Shown: positions 15,700-24,797, counted from the first letter of the stretch. The stretch is 28,167 nt of DNA from Candidatus Eiseniibacteriota bacterium (GCA_025453925.1 JALOPK010000009.1:1-28167); one strand, 5' to 3'. Numbers and translations: made by a program. Notes: a model not told the origin generated them from the sequence alone.

Positions 15700-17357
15700 C
15701 CGGTCTCCTGCTGTTGACGCGGGTGTTGGAGCGACGCGTCCGGCACGGGATCACTGATGAGCTGTCACGCTCGATCCTGAAGACGGTGACGGTACTGGCC
15801 GGGGCCCTGGCCTTGCTGGTGGGCGTGTATGCCGGGTCCTTGTACGGTCTTCGCCTGCTGCTGAGTTTCCCCGGCCTGGGAGAGGTGCTTGCGGCGCGGA
15901 TGCCCGGCCTCGTGTACCTGGTCTTGATGGGGATGTTGACCATGAGCTCGGCCGTGACCTTCCTCGGCGTCTACTTCCGTGGCGGGGAGTCGGCCTTTCT
16001 TCACATACTTCCCGTGTCCCGAAGGACCGTGCTGTTTTCTCGATGGATCGAGACCCTCTTCTTGAGCACCTGGGCCTTTCCCGCCATGGCGCTTCCCTTT
16101 CATGTTGCGTTGTGGGTGACACTGCGTGCGAACACCGGGTACTTGGTGAGTTTCGCATTCTTCCTCCCTGCATTCGCCACCCTGGCAACTGCTGTCGGCG
16201 CTCTGGCCGCCTGCGGAATCGTTGCGTTGGGGCCGTTGTGGCGCGTTCTCCGCATGGCGGCGGTGGCAGCTGCCGGAGCTTGGCTCGTGCTGTGGGCCTG
16301 GCGGAGTAATGGTGCGGTCCAGGTGCAGCTTCAGGATGACCCGGTCTTGTTCCTCCAAACGACCCTCTCACGGTTCAACCTGGGGTTCAGCCCCTACTTT
16401 CCCTCAGGCTGGTGGTACCTGGGAGCCGAAGCTCTTCGCGCGGGGCATGTCGGCACGGCCCTGGGGTTCTTCGCCTGCCTGAGTGCTTCCGGGCTGCTGC
16501 TGGTGTGGGTCCTTCTGAGCTTCGCCCCTGGCCCAGTGTACCGACTCTGGACACAGTGGTCCACGGGCTCCGCGGGGTACCCGACAAGAGGCGCCTGGGT
16601 TGCCGTGGAGCGGCTTCTTGGTTTCCTGAGCCCCCCAATCCGCGCGCTCATGATGAAGGACCTGCGTCTCCTGATCCGTGACCCCAGTCAGTGGGCGCAG
16701 ACGGTGTTCTTGTTCGGGTTGATGGGCATCTATGTCGCGAGCCTCAGAGGAATGGCATACCACAACCTGCCGATGTCGTGGAGGCTGCTGGTCGTCGCCG
16801 CAAACTTCGCGGCGGTGGCAGGGATTCTCGCGTCGCTGGGCACCAGGTTCTTCTTCCCCCTGCCAAGTCTGGAAGCCAGGATGGCGTGGGTTGTCCGGGT
16901 TGCGCCCATACCTCCCCACTACACGGTCTGGGCCAAGGTCGCGCTGGCGATGCTGTGGACGCTTCCTCCCGCGGCCGCCATCGCGGCGGGCACCATCTAC
17001 ATGCTTGATCTCCCCCGCTCGCTGGTCATGATCGCGCTGCTCGACGTCTTTCTCATTGATCTTGCGCTCATGAGCATGAGCGTCGGTCTGGGCGTTCTCC
17101 TGCCCGAGCTGGGACAGGATGAACCGGCCAGGATCGTCTCGGGATTCGGCGGTACTGCCGCCTTGCTTCTGGGGCTTGGCTACGTGCTCATCGCGGCGGT
17201 GCTCGTGTGGGTGCAGGTAGGATGGATACCATGGCTCACGAGGGCTGCCTCCCACGGGTTGGGTACCATCTGCCTCGGTCTGGTGTCGCTTGCCATCAGC
17301 TTCTCGGCATTACGGGCAGCGGCACGGAGGGTGAGTCAGATCGAGATCACCGGCTGA
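15696..17357 (+). CDS. ABC-2-like exporter permease (large, about twelve helices)
   Basis: A 553-residue integral membrane protein with about ten to twelve hydrophobic helices in two halves separated by a cytoplasmic stretch that includes ALMMKDLRLLIRDPSQWAQ (near residues 320-338), a typical coupling-helix region of large exporter permeases in the putative ABC_tran_2 group. The N-terminal part has the interfacial segment RRVRHGITDELSRS. No ATP-binding domain is fused. ATG at 15696 overlaps the ATPase stop (ATGA), so translation is coupled; a longer frame from 15528 is entirely inside the ATPase gene. Together with the ATPase and the 14148 protein it forms a complete export unit. Confidence 0.88.
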   Translation: MTGLLLLTRVLERRVRHGITDELSRSILKTVTVLAGALALLVGVYAGSLYGLRLLLSFPGLGEVLAARMPGLVYLVLMGMLTMSSAVTFLGVYFRGGESAFLHILPVSRRTVLFSRWIETLFLSTWAFPAMALPFHVALWVTLRANTGYLVSFAFFLPAFATLATAVGALAACGIVALGPLWRVLRMAAVAAAGAWLVLWAWRSNGAVQVQLQDDPVLFLQTTLSRFNLGFSPYFPSGWWYLGAEALRAGHVGTALGFFACLSASGLLLVWVLLSFAPGPVYRLWTQWSTGSAGYPTRGAWVAVERLLGFLSPPIRALMMKDLRLLIRDPSQWAQTVFLFGLMGIYVASLRGMAYHNLPMSWRLLVVAANFAAVAGILASLGTRFFFPLPSLEARMAWVVRVAPIPPHYTVWAKVALAMLWTLPPAAAIAAGTIYMLDLPRSLVMIALLDVFLIDLALMSMSVGLGVLLPELGQDEPARIVSGFGGTAALLLGLGYVLIAAVLVWVQVGWIPWLTRAASHGLGTICLGLVSLAISFSALRAAARRVSQIEITG

Positions 17358-17384
17358 GCAAGGGCTCGGAGTGGAAGCACCGGC

Positions 17385-18563
17385 TCAGCTTCCCTGGGGA
17401 AGGATCCGCTGCAGTCCGTCAACCAGCCATCGGGCGAGGATCTCGTGTCCTGCAGGGCTGAGGTGGCAGAAGTCCTGCAGATATCCCTCGGGTGTACTCC
17501 ACGGCATGTCGGCCAATCGGGCAAGCTCGATGGAGGACCAACCCCTCTCCTGGCAGAGGTTCCTGACGCGACGCTGAGCTTCCGAGAACGCCCGGGCATT
17601 CCACGTGGGTGGCTGCCTCGACATGGTTGTTTCGAGCAGGACCATCAGTTTCGCGTCGTGGGCCTCGACGATCTGCCCGATGGCCTGAAAGTTGCGCTCC
17701 GTTTCGGCCGGGGCTACTCGCAGCTCTCGGGGCTGCCCCCCCGGAGCCGGATTCAGGAAAGAGAACCCCTCCGGATTCACACCGGTCGTGAGGAAGACCC
17801 GCAGTTCGGTGAGGTATCGCTCCAGAAGAAGGAACACGTCGGAGCGCCGCAACACGTGGCGAATGCGTGCTCCGGGACTGGCGCTGGCCAGTGACTCCGC
17901 GCGATCACTCGCCACCACCGGCCAGGCGTCGTTCACGCCGACGCACACCACCACAATTCTGGGGTGAAACTGACCGAGCCCCCGGCCCTTCAAATACCGG
18001 TGCACCTGGTGCGATGTGAACCCAACGACTCCGGCATTGATGACCTGCACATCCCGACATTCCGGCCGCTGCCGGAGGATGCCTGCCGCCACATTGGTGA
18101 ATCGTTCGTGCTCGTGGACCAGCGACCCCCACACCACCGAGTCCCCGACCACCAAAATGTTGACGCGGCGCCTGCCGGAATCCACGGGGCCCTGCCTGAG
18201 CCCGAGGGAATTCGTGCGAACCCCGGGTGTTGACCACACCGTCCCCCGCACATGAGGCCGGGGCCACCAGAAAAGCTCTCGATCATAGGCGAGCAGCGGC
18301 TCCTTGGTCTCCAGGACGAAGTTGTGTTTCTGCTCGGTGACGAATCGCGGAACGCCCTCCGGGCTCGGGCAGGCTCGGGTGCGCACGCAGGCCATCCACA
18401 CCGGATTCGCGCAGCGCAAGCCGGACTCGGCCGCCGCGAGGAGCAACACGCCCGGGAGCAGCGAGAACATGACGGCCCTGCCGCGTGGGAACCGGGGACG
18501 TGTCGGCTCACCCGTTCCGTCCGGGGAGAGTGTAAGGCCTGGTTCCGAGGGGTGTTGCTCCAT
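17385..18563 (-). CDS. Membrane-anchored SGNH/GDSL hydrolase
   Basis: A 392-residue esterase-fold protein. A hydrophobic segment at about 31-46 (VMFSLLPGVLLLAAAE) should anchor it in the membrane, with the catalytic domain outside. The SGNH blocks are present: GDSVVWG with nucleophile Ser142, the glycine block INAGVVGFTS (175-184), GVND with Asn211, and DFCH with Asp364 and His367. Family members deacetylate or hydrolyse esters on glycans, lipids and cell-wall polymers. ATG at 18563 has only a weak ribosome binding site. It is convergent with the permease gene, 27 bases away, and downstream of the M6 protease. The acceptor cannot be inferred. Confidence 0.9.
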   Translation of the reverse strand: MEQHPSEPGLTLSPDGTGEPTRPRFPRGRAVMFSLLPGVLLLAAAESGLRCANPVWMACVRTRACPSPEGVPRFVTEQKHNFVLETKEPLLAYDRELFWWPRPHVRGTVWSTPGVRTNSLGLRQGPVDSGRRRVNILVVGDSVVWGSLVHEHERFTNVAAGILRQRPECRDVQVINAGVVGFTSHQVHRYLKGRGLGQFHPRIVVVCVGVNDAWPVVASDRAESLASASPGARIRHVLRRSDVFLLLERYLTELRVFLTTGVNPEGFSFLNPAPGGQPRELRVAPAETERNFQAIGQIVEAHDAKLMVLLETTMSRQPPTWNARAFSEAQRRVRNLCQERGWSSIELARLADMPWSTPEGYLQDFCHLSPAGHEILARWLVDGLQRILPQGS

Positions 18564-18660
18564 TTCGGTGGTCTTCAGCGCGCGCCGGTCACGAGGTTCT
18601 CCGCGCGAATCCCGGTCATGGTGTGAATAGCGCGAAGCGAAAGAGCGGGAAACGGCCGCC

Positions 18661-18709
18661 GTGCCCGGACATGATCGGCTCGGCCCGCGCCATGAGCCGA
18701 ACCGGGCAC
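18661..18709 (-). terminator. Two-tier hairpin downstream of the M6 protease gene
   Basis: An outer 8-bp stem (GTGCCCGG at 18661-18668 with CCGGGCAC at 18702-18709) encloses an inner 7-bp stem (TCGGCTC at 18675-18681 with GAGCCGA at 18694-18700). In the minus-strand transcript it begins about 25 bases after the protease stop and is followed by GCGGCCGTTTCCCGCTCTTTCGC-type sequence with two short T-runs. It may end transcription or protect the mRNA end; an element controlling the SGNH gene is the alternative. Confidence 0.5.
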
Positions 18710-18734
18710 CATGAGCGACGCCCGGCCCACGCCC

Positions 18735-20396
18735 TCACGGAATGACGATCACGGGAGCGGTATGCCGTGCGCCGCCCGCCCGGTAGACCAGCATGAGCGC
18801 GCCGCATTGCTGGCGAGCGGGCAAAGTGATCAGCGGTTGTGAGATCCCGCCCGAAAGGCGATGGGAGAGGAGGCTTCGGCCCGAAATGTCAACCAGATCG
18901 AGCGTTCCAGTCGTCGGGCTGCCGAGGGGCAGCAGAACCGAGAGTGTACACCCGGGATGGGCGGGCACCGGCCATGTCGCCAAGTGTGGGGACTGCACGG
19001 CGGGAATCGCGCCGGAGAGCCGATACGGCATAGTCAGACCCTCCGCCCCGACAGCGGTGATGGCAATGCCGGTGGGATCGCCCCGGTTGGTATGGGATGA
19101 AGGGGTCGTGGCAGGGGTGAAGGATGCCTGATCCGGTCCGTCATCCTCCGAGAAGGCCGCACCCCGCTTCATCGGACGACTGCCCGGATCCTCCAGCCAC
19201 ACGCGATAGGGTGGACTGGACTCGACGTTGTTTACCGGCTGCGACACGTCGATATGGTAGATGAGGAGGCCATCCTCCGGGATCTGGTCGTCTATCCCCG
19301 CCCTGGTCCGGTTCTCGAGGAGAAAGAACTCCGACTCGACGGGCGTCAGGATGAGATGAATGCCACCGCCCGAACCCAGTCCGGCGAGGGTATGCTCGCC
19401 GTCGCCTGGGTATGAGGGAGTGAGCCAGCCCGAAACGCCATTGCCAGGGTCCGCATCGATATCCCACTCCAAGTAGCCGCCCGGGCGGCATGGCCGGGTC
19501 CCCGGTGGTGATCCAAGCCAGAGCCCGATGTCCATGACTGACCACGGCCCCACGGGCACCGCGGAACTGCCACTCACATCGTAGAGGTCAGGTGCGCCGA
19601 AGCTGTGGAGAAGCTCATGGACTACGACTCCCACGGGATCCGATGCCGCCACCATCACGTATCCGGCGGAGACTTCGCCGCCATCGCCGCCGGGTTCGGA
19701 CAGAAGGACGCCGTCGAGCCGCGTGTCCACTCCGCCGGCCGCGACACCGTACACCCACCAGCGATGGGACCAGATGTCGTTTCCCATGCCGGTGGCTGCC
19801 TGGTCATTGCCAGACTGAATCACGATCACATGGGCTTCACCCATCTCCAGCGTGCCGTTCGCGTTCAGGTCAAGATCGCGGTAGTCGACCGACGAATCCG
19901 CCGATACGAAGACTTCCCTCGCCAGTTCATAGATCGGCTGGTTGAGGTCGTCGACACCCGCGCCATCCGCCCCGTAGAATGCCGCCGGTTTGCTGGCCGT
20001 GAACCAGGAGTCGGCCAGCGATGTCACCTCAAGGGTCAGCGCGCCGGCGGACACGCCCTCCAGATAGGCGGTGATGGTGGAGGCGACGCCGTCCGCGACA
20101 GGGCCAAACGACTGGGTGGCGGGCGCGTCAGGGAACTGGACACCCAGGATGTACACCCGGGCATCGCCTGTGGCGGAAACCGAGGCCCGGGCATAGGACG
20201 ACGGCCGTCGAGATCCCCTCGTGACAGAGAGAGTCATGCCGTCTGCGACCACACTGTAGCCCCGCTCATCGCCGATGACCTGGGCAGGGAGGCCGTCGCC
20301 GGACGTCATCGAAAGGCACGGGCACGCAGGGGCTGACGCAATCCGCGGGGGCACCAGCAACGCCAGGAGCAATCCAGCGACAGTCCAGCCGCGCAA
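18735..20396 (-). CDS. Secreted M6-family metalloprotease with C-terminal sorting-like module
   Basis: A 553-residue zinc protease of the M6 (immune inhibitor A) family. After a signal peptide (WTVAGLLLALLVPPRIASA), the catalytic motif HELLHSFGAPDLYD gives zinc ligands His260 and His264, Glu261 and Asp270. Upstream lies the usual segment with YILGVQFPDAP. Downstream, LLIYHIDVSQPVNN matches the family's substrate-side block. The last 90 residues (LATWPVPAHPG... LDLVDISGRSLLSHRL) form a FlgD or type IX-like C-terminal domain. The start is uncertain: TTG at 20396 gives a normal signal peptide and avoids overlap with the previous gene, but its ribosome binding site is weak. An ATG at 20510 would add 38 basic residues and overlap that gene. 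The stop at 18735 is firm. Confidence 0.85.
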   Translation of the reverse strand: MRGWTVAGLLLALLVPPRIASAPACPCLSMTSGDGLPAQVIGDERGYSVVADGMTLSVTRGSRRPSSYARASVSATGDARVYILGVQFPDAPATQSFGPVADGVASTITAYLEGVSAGALTLEVTSLADSWFTASKPAAFYGADGAGVDDLNQPIYELAREVFVSADSSVDYRDLDLNANGTLEMGEAHVIVIQSGNDQAATGMGNDIWSHRWWVYGVAAGGVDTRLDGVLLSEPGGDGGEVSAGYVMVAASDPVGVVVHELLHSFGAPDLYDVSGSSAVPVGPWSVMDIGLWLGSPPGTRPCRPGGYLEWDIDADPGNGVSGWLTPSYPGDGEHTLAGLGSGGGIHLILTPVESEFFLLENRTRAGIDDQIPEDGLLIYHIDVSQPVNNVESSPPYRVWLEDPGSRPMKRGAAFSEDDGPDQASFTPATTPSSHTNRGDPTGIAITAVGAEGLTMPYRLSGAIPAVQSPHLATWPVPAHPGCTLSVLLPLGSPTTGTLDLVDISGRSLLSHRLSGGISQPLITLPARQQCGALMLVYRAGGARHTAPVIVIP

Positions 20397-20436
20397 CGCT
20401 ATTCCAGTCGAACCATGGGGCGCGTGTACCCAGGTG

Positions 20437-20862
20437 TCACAGGACCTCTTCGTCAGTGTCCTCAATCTCTGCCGGCGCCTCTCCAGCCGCACCCTGCGGC
20501 GTGGGCACATCAGCGTCCGCCGGCTCCTTTGGAGTCACCTTCCGGTCGCTCTTCTCCGAGATCACCCGGATCTCATCCTCCAACTCCGCGATGCGATCCC
20601 TGCCGTCGCGAACGTCCTGCAAATAGGAGAGCACGGCCCCATCGTCCCACACCGAGGGCTTGCCGTGTTCCGCCAGTTCGAAGACATGGGCGCCCAACTC
20701 GGTGAACGCCTTCCGGATGGACTGGCGCACGGTGTAGATTGAATAGCGCAAGCGGGCGACCCGTGCGGCCTCCTCGGTCTTCTCTGCAACGACCTCGGCA
20801 CCTTTCTTCAGTGCCTGCGCTCCTTCCTCAAGGCCCTTCTTGACTTCTTCCCAGAACGACAT
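20437..20862 (-). CDS. Small coiled-coil protein of unknown function
   Basis: A 141-residue protein without signal peptide or membrane helix. Residues 1-40 are amphipathic helix with repeated Lys/Glu heptads (EEVKKGLEEGAQALKKGAEV), residues 45-110 continue helical (RQSIRKAFTELGAHVFELAE, IAELEDEIRVISEK), and the last 30 residues are acidic and proline-rich, thus probably disordered. The pattern resembles small cytoplasmic or phasin-like stress proteins, but I recognise no family. The ATG at 20862 follows AAGGAGG by a few bases, a strong signal. It is divergent from fabH and lies 41 bases before the M6 protease start. Confidence 0.8.
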   Translation of the reverse strand: MSFWEEVKKGLEEGAQALKKGAEVVAEKTEEAARVARLRYSIYTVRQSIRKAFTELGAHVFELAEHGKPSVWDDGAVLSYLQDVRDGRDRIAELEDEIRVISEKSDRKVTPKEPADADVPTPQGAAGEAPAEIEDTDEEVL

Positions 20863-21081
20863 TGCTCCTCCTTGCGCGGGTGCCCTCCACAGCTTCCCCC
20901 ATGCGGGGGCCGGAGCATGGACGGCGGGTTTCCTCTACGTTACTGGTCGGCGAGCCGACTGTCAACGCGCCGACACCAAAACCGTTGCACCGGGGGATGC
21001 CGGGCAATAACCTGGCACCCGCACCTTACGTTCACTCAGTACCCCATGTTCCCGTGTTCTGTTCATGAGGAGGACCATGCC

Positions 21082-22089
21082 GTGGCGAAGCGGGGCACAG
21101 AGGTCAGGACCGTGGGCATCTCCGCCACGGGGATGTACGTTCCGGATCGCATTCTGACAAACGCTCACCTCGAGAAGATGGTCGATACCACCGACCAGTG
21201 GATCCAGACGAGGACCGGCATCAGGGAGCGGCATGTCGCGTCTCCGGGGACCCCCGCCTCAGATCTGGCGGCGCCCGCGCTGCAATCGGCGTTGCGTACC
21301 CGCGGGCTGTTGCCGGAGGAGTTGGATCACGTCATCGTCACCACCGTCACGCCGGATATGTTCTTTCCTTCGACGGCCTGCGTGCTGCAGGACAAAGTGG
21401 GCGCGCGTAACGCGTGGGGATACGATCTTTCCGCGGCATGCTCGGGCTTCATTTTCGGCCTCATCGCCGGGAGCCAGGCAGTTGCCAGTGGTTCGGTGCG
21501 GAATGCCGCCGTCGTCGGTGTGGATGTGTTGACCACTCTCGTTGACTGGACCAACCGCAACCAGTGCGTGCTGTTCGGAGACGGGTGCGGGGTGGTGATC
21601 CTTGAGCCGCGTGACGATGGAGACGGCATCATCGATGCCGTGCTCCATGTCGACGGTTCGGGAGGGCAGTACCTCAACATGCTGGGTGGCGGCAGCCTCA
21701 ATCCTCCCACCCATGCCACCGTTGACCAGGGGCTCCACTACCTGTATCAGGACGGCAAGGCCGTGTTCAAAGTGGCATCGACGTCGATGGCCGACGTCAC
21801 CCTTGAGGTCGTGGAGCGCAATGGGTTCAGAATCCAGGACATCAGCCTGATCATACCTCATCAGGCCAATCTGCGCATCATAGAGGCGGTGGCAAAGCGT
21901 CTCGGCATCCCGCGCGAACAGGTGCTCATCAACATTGACCGCTACGGCAACACCACGTCGGCCACGATACCCATGGGTCTTCACGAGGCAACGCGCTCAG
22001 GGCGCGTCAAGAAGGGCGACCTCGTCGTGCTGACGTCGTTCGGCGGCGGCTACACGTGGGGGGCCGTGCTCCTGCGATGGGAGTTGTGA
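21082..22089 (+). CDS. fabH: 3-oxoacyl-ACP synthase III (beta-ketoacyl-ACP synthase III)
   Basis: A 335-residue condensing enzyme that joins acetyl-CoA (or a branched starter) to malonyl-ACP to begin fatty acid synthesis. The triad is complete: Cys120 in LSAACSGF, His260 in IPHQANLR and Asn290 in YGNTTSAT. The N-terminal block TTDQWIQTRTGIRERH and the closing FGGGYTWGAVLLRW are characteristic. GTG at 21082 has GAGGAGG eight bases upstream; an ATG at 21077 is out of frame and a longer start at 20872 runs through the divergent intergenic region. It stands alone, without plsX, fabD or acpP neighbours. It ends 15 bases from the convergent GWxTD gene. Confidence 0.96.
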   Translation: MAKRGTEVRTVGISATGMYVPDRILTNAHLEKMVDTTDQWIQTRTGIRERHVASPGTPASDLAAPALQSALRTRGLLPEELDHVIVTTVTPDMFFPSTACVLQDKVGARNAWGYDLSAACSGFIFGLIAGSQAVASGSVRNAAVVGVDVLTTLVDWTNRNQCVLFGDGCGVVILEPRDDGDGIIDAVLHVDGSGGQYLNMLGGGSLNPPTHATVDQGLHYLYQDGKAVFKVASTSMADVTLEVVERNGFRIQDISLIIPHQANLRIIEAVAKRLGIPREQVLINIDRYGNTTSATIPMGLHEATRSGRVKKGDLVVLTSFGGGYTWGAVLLRWEL

Positions 22090-22104
22090 TCGAGCTCCCG
22101 CCGC

Positions 22105-23427
22105 TCACCGTTGGTCGTCGATGAGTTCCAGCAATTCCTCCCACGCGGGGTTCTCGACCTCGCCCCGCACCGTGGAGTGGACCAGGCGGTAGTCGCCGTA
22201 GCCCCGTTCGTCGACGAAAATGAACTTGCCCTGACCCTCGATGGCATAGGTCCAGATCTCATGGTCTCTGGTGCCGGGGTTGGAGATGTTGCGTTCCAGC
22301 TCCTTGGGAGGACCGTAGGTGATGTACACCCGGCCGCGGTCGGTCCGCCAGCCAGGGTTGTGGCCGCTGTAGTGATCGTTGACGTATTCGTACCGTCTGG
22401 TCATCTCCTGCAAGTAGGGGTTGCCCGCGGCTGAGCGCTCGGGATCGCGCTGGATCCAGAACCGTCTGATGAAGTTGTCCTTTCCTGCCTCATCCAGGCT
22501 TTCGAACAACGCCTTCTCGCGGGATGATGCGAGATAGACGAGAAGGTCGCGACTCATCAGCATCTGTTCATCGCTGAGCTCCGACGCGCTCGCGTCGCCT
22601 GCGCGTCTCGCGGCGACTATCAGGATGTCACGGCGGCACGACGTGCGAAGACCGGTAACGGGGTCTTCCACCCTCGCCACGAGGTCGTACCTCCCGGGCG
22701 GGATGCCCACAAGGCTCAACCCAGAGATCTTGATCACGCGGGATTCCCCGCCGCTTTTGCCCTTGGTCGAGAATGAACGGGCCTCTTGACCAGAGCGATC
22801 CACGATCCGGTACGTGAGGCTGAAGCTGTCTGAGAGGGCCGAACTCGGGGAGAGGTTGTAGACCTCCTGGTACACGTACAGCATCGGCCCCGATGCACCG
22901 AACGCCCGGTCTGGGCTGGGAATGATCCTGAAACCCTCCCGCACGAACTGGCCCTCGGCATCGGTCAGGGGCACCGAATTGGACACAAGCATGTCCGACA
23001 GCATGAGCCCGGGAGCCGCGTAGGCAGGGATCGTCACGACCCGCGACACTTCGAACGTGCGGTCACGCCCCCGGTCGACGGCGACGAGGTCGAACGTGTA
23101 CTTCCCCGGCGGCATCTCCAATGTGGAACTGTCGAGGAAATAGACGTCGTGCCCTGCCGAGTCCGGCGGAGGGGCCAGCAGGCGCTCCCACCGGTCGGAC
23201 AGCAGGGGGGTTCCCGCAGAGTCCTGCACCGTCACGGAGAACGAGACGGCCGCGCGCTCCCCCTCGGCAGTCGAGAGAACGCCGAGGCTGTCCGTGGAGA
23301 GCTTGACCGACAGCTCCACCTCCGTGCCCCCATCGGGGGCACGAAACGTGGCCAGATCCACCCAGAACCCCGTAGCCCCCACCCCTGACCATGCCAAGAG
23401 AACCCACACCGTCACTTGGCGGAACAT
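22105..23427 (-). CDS. GWxTD-domain secreted protein
   Basis: A 440-residue protein with a signal peptide (VTVWVLLAWSGVGA). The middle (about 25-290) is beta-rich with Ig-like strand patterns (MPPGKYTFDLVAVD, IPPGRYDLVARVED). The C-terminal GWxTD domain includes the helical lead-in with FIRRFWIQRDP, the family motif GWRTDRGRVYITYGPP at 359-374, then EIWTYAIEGQGKFIFVDERG. The family is widespread in Gemmatimonadota, Acidobacteriota and FCB-like candidate phyla and has no established function. ATG at 23427 has GAGGGAG about nine bases upstream and lies inside the last codons of the aminotransferase gene (16-base overlap), which implies translational coupling. Confidence 0.92.
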   Translation of the reverse strand: MFRQVTVWVLLAWSGVGATGFWVDLATFRAPDGGTEVELSVKLSTDSLGVLSTAEGERAAVSFSVTVQDSAGTPLLSDRWERLLAPPPDSAGHDVYFLDSSTLEMPPGKYTFDLVAVDRGRDRTFEVSRVVTIPAYAAPGLMLSDMLVSNSVPLTDAEGQFVREGFRIIPSPDRAFGASGPMLYVYQEVYNLSPSSALSDSFSLTYRIVDRSGQEARSFSTKGKSGGESRVIKISGLSLVGIPPGRYDLVARVEDPVTGLRTSCRRDILIVAARRAGDASASELSDEQMLMSRDLLVYLASSREKALFESLDEAGKDNFIRRFWIQRDPERSAAGNPYLQEMTRRYEYVNDHYSGHNPGWRTDRGRVYITYGPPKELERNISNPGTRDHEIWTYAIEGQGKFIFVDERGYGDYRLVHSTVRGEVENPAWEELLELIDDQR

Positions 23428-24671
23428 CGTTCACGCTCCCTCTCGATCATGGTCGCAAAGCGACGCATGCCCTCGGTGATCTCCCCGGGCGACACCATGC
23501 TGAAGCTGGCGCGCATGCAGTGTGCCAGGGATCGCGAGACGGCGAAGGCACTGCCTGGCACCAGAAGCACCATGAGGTCCTCGGCGTCACTCCTGATCAT
23601 GCGGTCCGCGTCGAAACCGGTGGGCAACTCGAACCACATGAACATCCCGTGACGCGGCACGTTGAAGGCGACATCGCCGGGAAGATGTTCCCGGGCGGCC
23701 TCGACCATTGCGTCCCGGTTGGCCCGATAGAACCGGCAATTGTCTTCGATGAGCCGCATGAACCCATCAAACCCGTGGGACTCGATGAAAGCTGCGAGCA
23801 TCTCCTGGGCGGTCATGCTGGTGTGCAGATTGGCGCACTGTTTGAAGAGCACGAACTGACGCATGATGGCCGACGACCCGGTCGCATACCCCACACGGAG
23901 GCCTGGAGCGAAGATCTTTGAGAACGAGTCGAGCCTGATCACCCGCTCCGGGTTCCCCTCCAAGGCCTGGAGAGTTGGCAGCCTCTGACCCCCCTCCAGA
24001 CTCACCAGTTGGTAGGGGTCATCCTCAATGATGAGGAAGTCGTGCCGCCGCGCCAGATCCAGGAGCTGCATCCTCCGCTGCAGCGAGAGGGTTGTTCCTG
24101 CGGGATTGTGCCCGGACGGCACATCATAGACGAACTTCGGAGGCGCCTCGCCACGCGTGCGCGCTTCTTCCAGGAGAGCCGCCAGCTCGTCAATCCGAAG
24201 CCCGTCTCCGTCTATCGAGACGGTCCGGATGGCGCGGCAGAACGCGCCGACTGCCGAAGCTGTGCCGGGATACAACGGCTCCGCGGCAACGATCCAGTCC
24301 GCCTCGTCGAGAAACAGATAGGCGGCAATGAAGATGCCTTCCTGGCTGCCATTGAGGACCACCAACTGGTCGTCCGTCAGCGTCACACCGTCCTTGTACT
24401 GTTGCCACTTGAGAATGGCCTGACCGAGTTCCTTGTGAGCGGGTGTCGGGCCGTACTGCGCCGCCCTGGCCATGCGGGCGCCCGTGATGGCGATTTCCCG
24501 GCCGCTTCTGAACGTCACGTCCATGCGAAGGAAGGCAAAGGTTTCCGGGTTGGGGTATCCGCCGCCCAACGATATCATCCCCGGCAGGGATAGGTAGGGC
24601 ATGAGTTCGCGGATTGGTGAGGGTGCGAGATGGCGTGCTCGCGCGGCGAGCCGTTCAGCCACGCTCAGCAT
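23412..24671 (-). CDS. Class I/II PLP-dependent aminotransferase (LysN/MocR-like)
   Basis: A 419-residue fold-type I aminotransferase. The PLP lysine is Lys252 in DSFSKIFAPGLRVGY, the phosphate-binding and pyridine-nitrogen region is IIEDDPYQLV with Asp217 or Asp218, and YDVPSGHNPAGTT at 182-194 supplies the Asn-Pro-Ala-Gly block. The short N-terminal arm with SLGGGYPNPETF is typical of 2-aminoadipate/kynurenine/aromatic aminotransferases. No GntR DNA-binding domain is fused, so it is an enzyme rather than a MocR regulator. ATG at 24671 follows AAGGAGG by four bases; a start at 24761 would add 30 unlikely residues. The GWxTD gene overlaps its end by 16 bases. Amino donor and acceptor are not determinable here. 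Confidence 0.93.
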   Translation of the reverse strand: MLSVAERLAARARHLAPSPIRELMPYLSLPGMISLGGGYPNPETFAFLRMDVTFRSGREIAITGARMARAAQYGPTPAHKELGQAILKWQQYKDGVTLTDDQLVVLNGSQEGIFIAAYLFLDEADWIVAAEPLYPGTASAVGAFCRAIRTVSIDGDGLRIDELAALLEEARTRGEAPPKFVYDVPSGHNPAGTTLSLQRRMQLLDLARRHDFLIIEDDPYQLVSLEGGQRLPTLQALEGNPERVIRLDSFSKIFAPGLRVGYATGSSAIMRQFVLFKQCANLHTSMTAQEMLAAFIESHGFDGFMRLIEDNCRFYRANRDAMVEAAREHLPGDVAFNVPRHGMFMWFELPTGFDADRMIRSDAEDLMVLLVPGSAFAVSRSLAHCMRASFSMVSPGEITEGMRRFATMIERERERCSAK

Positions 24672-24797
24672 GCGGCCTCCTTGTTGATAAGGTGGATTTG
24701 TCCTAGCGCCCGCCGGTGCAACAGCTTCCATCGGCCTGTGCGATCGCGGTACGGCCGGCACCGCTTCCGCGCATCACTGTCTGGGTGGTCCTGCGCA

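Noticed and set aside
20985-21013. TTGCAC-17-TAACCT as a fabH promoter
   Set aside because: The -10 matches consensus at only three positions, so support is too weak to list.
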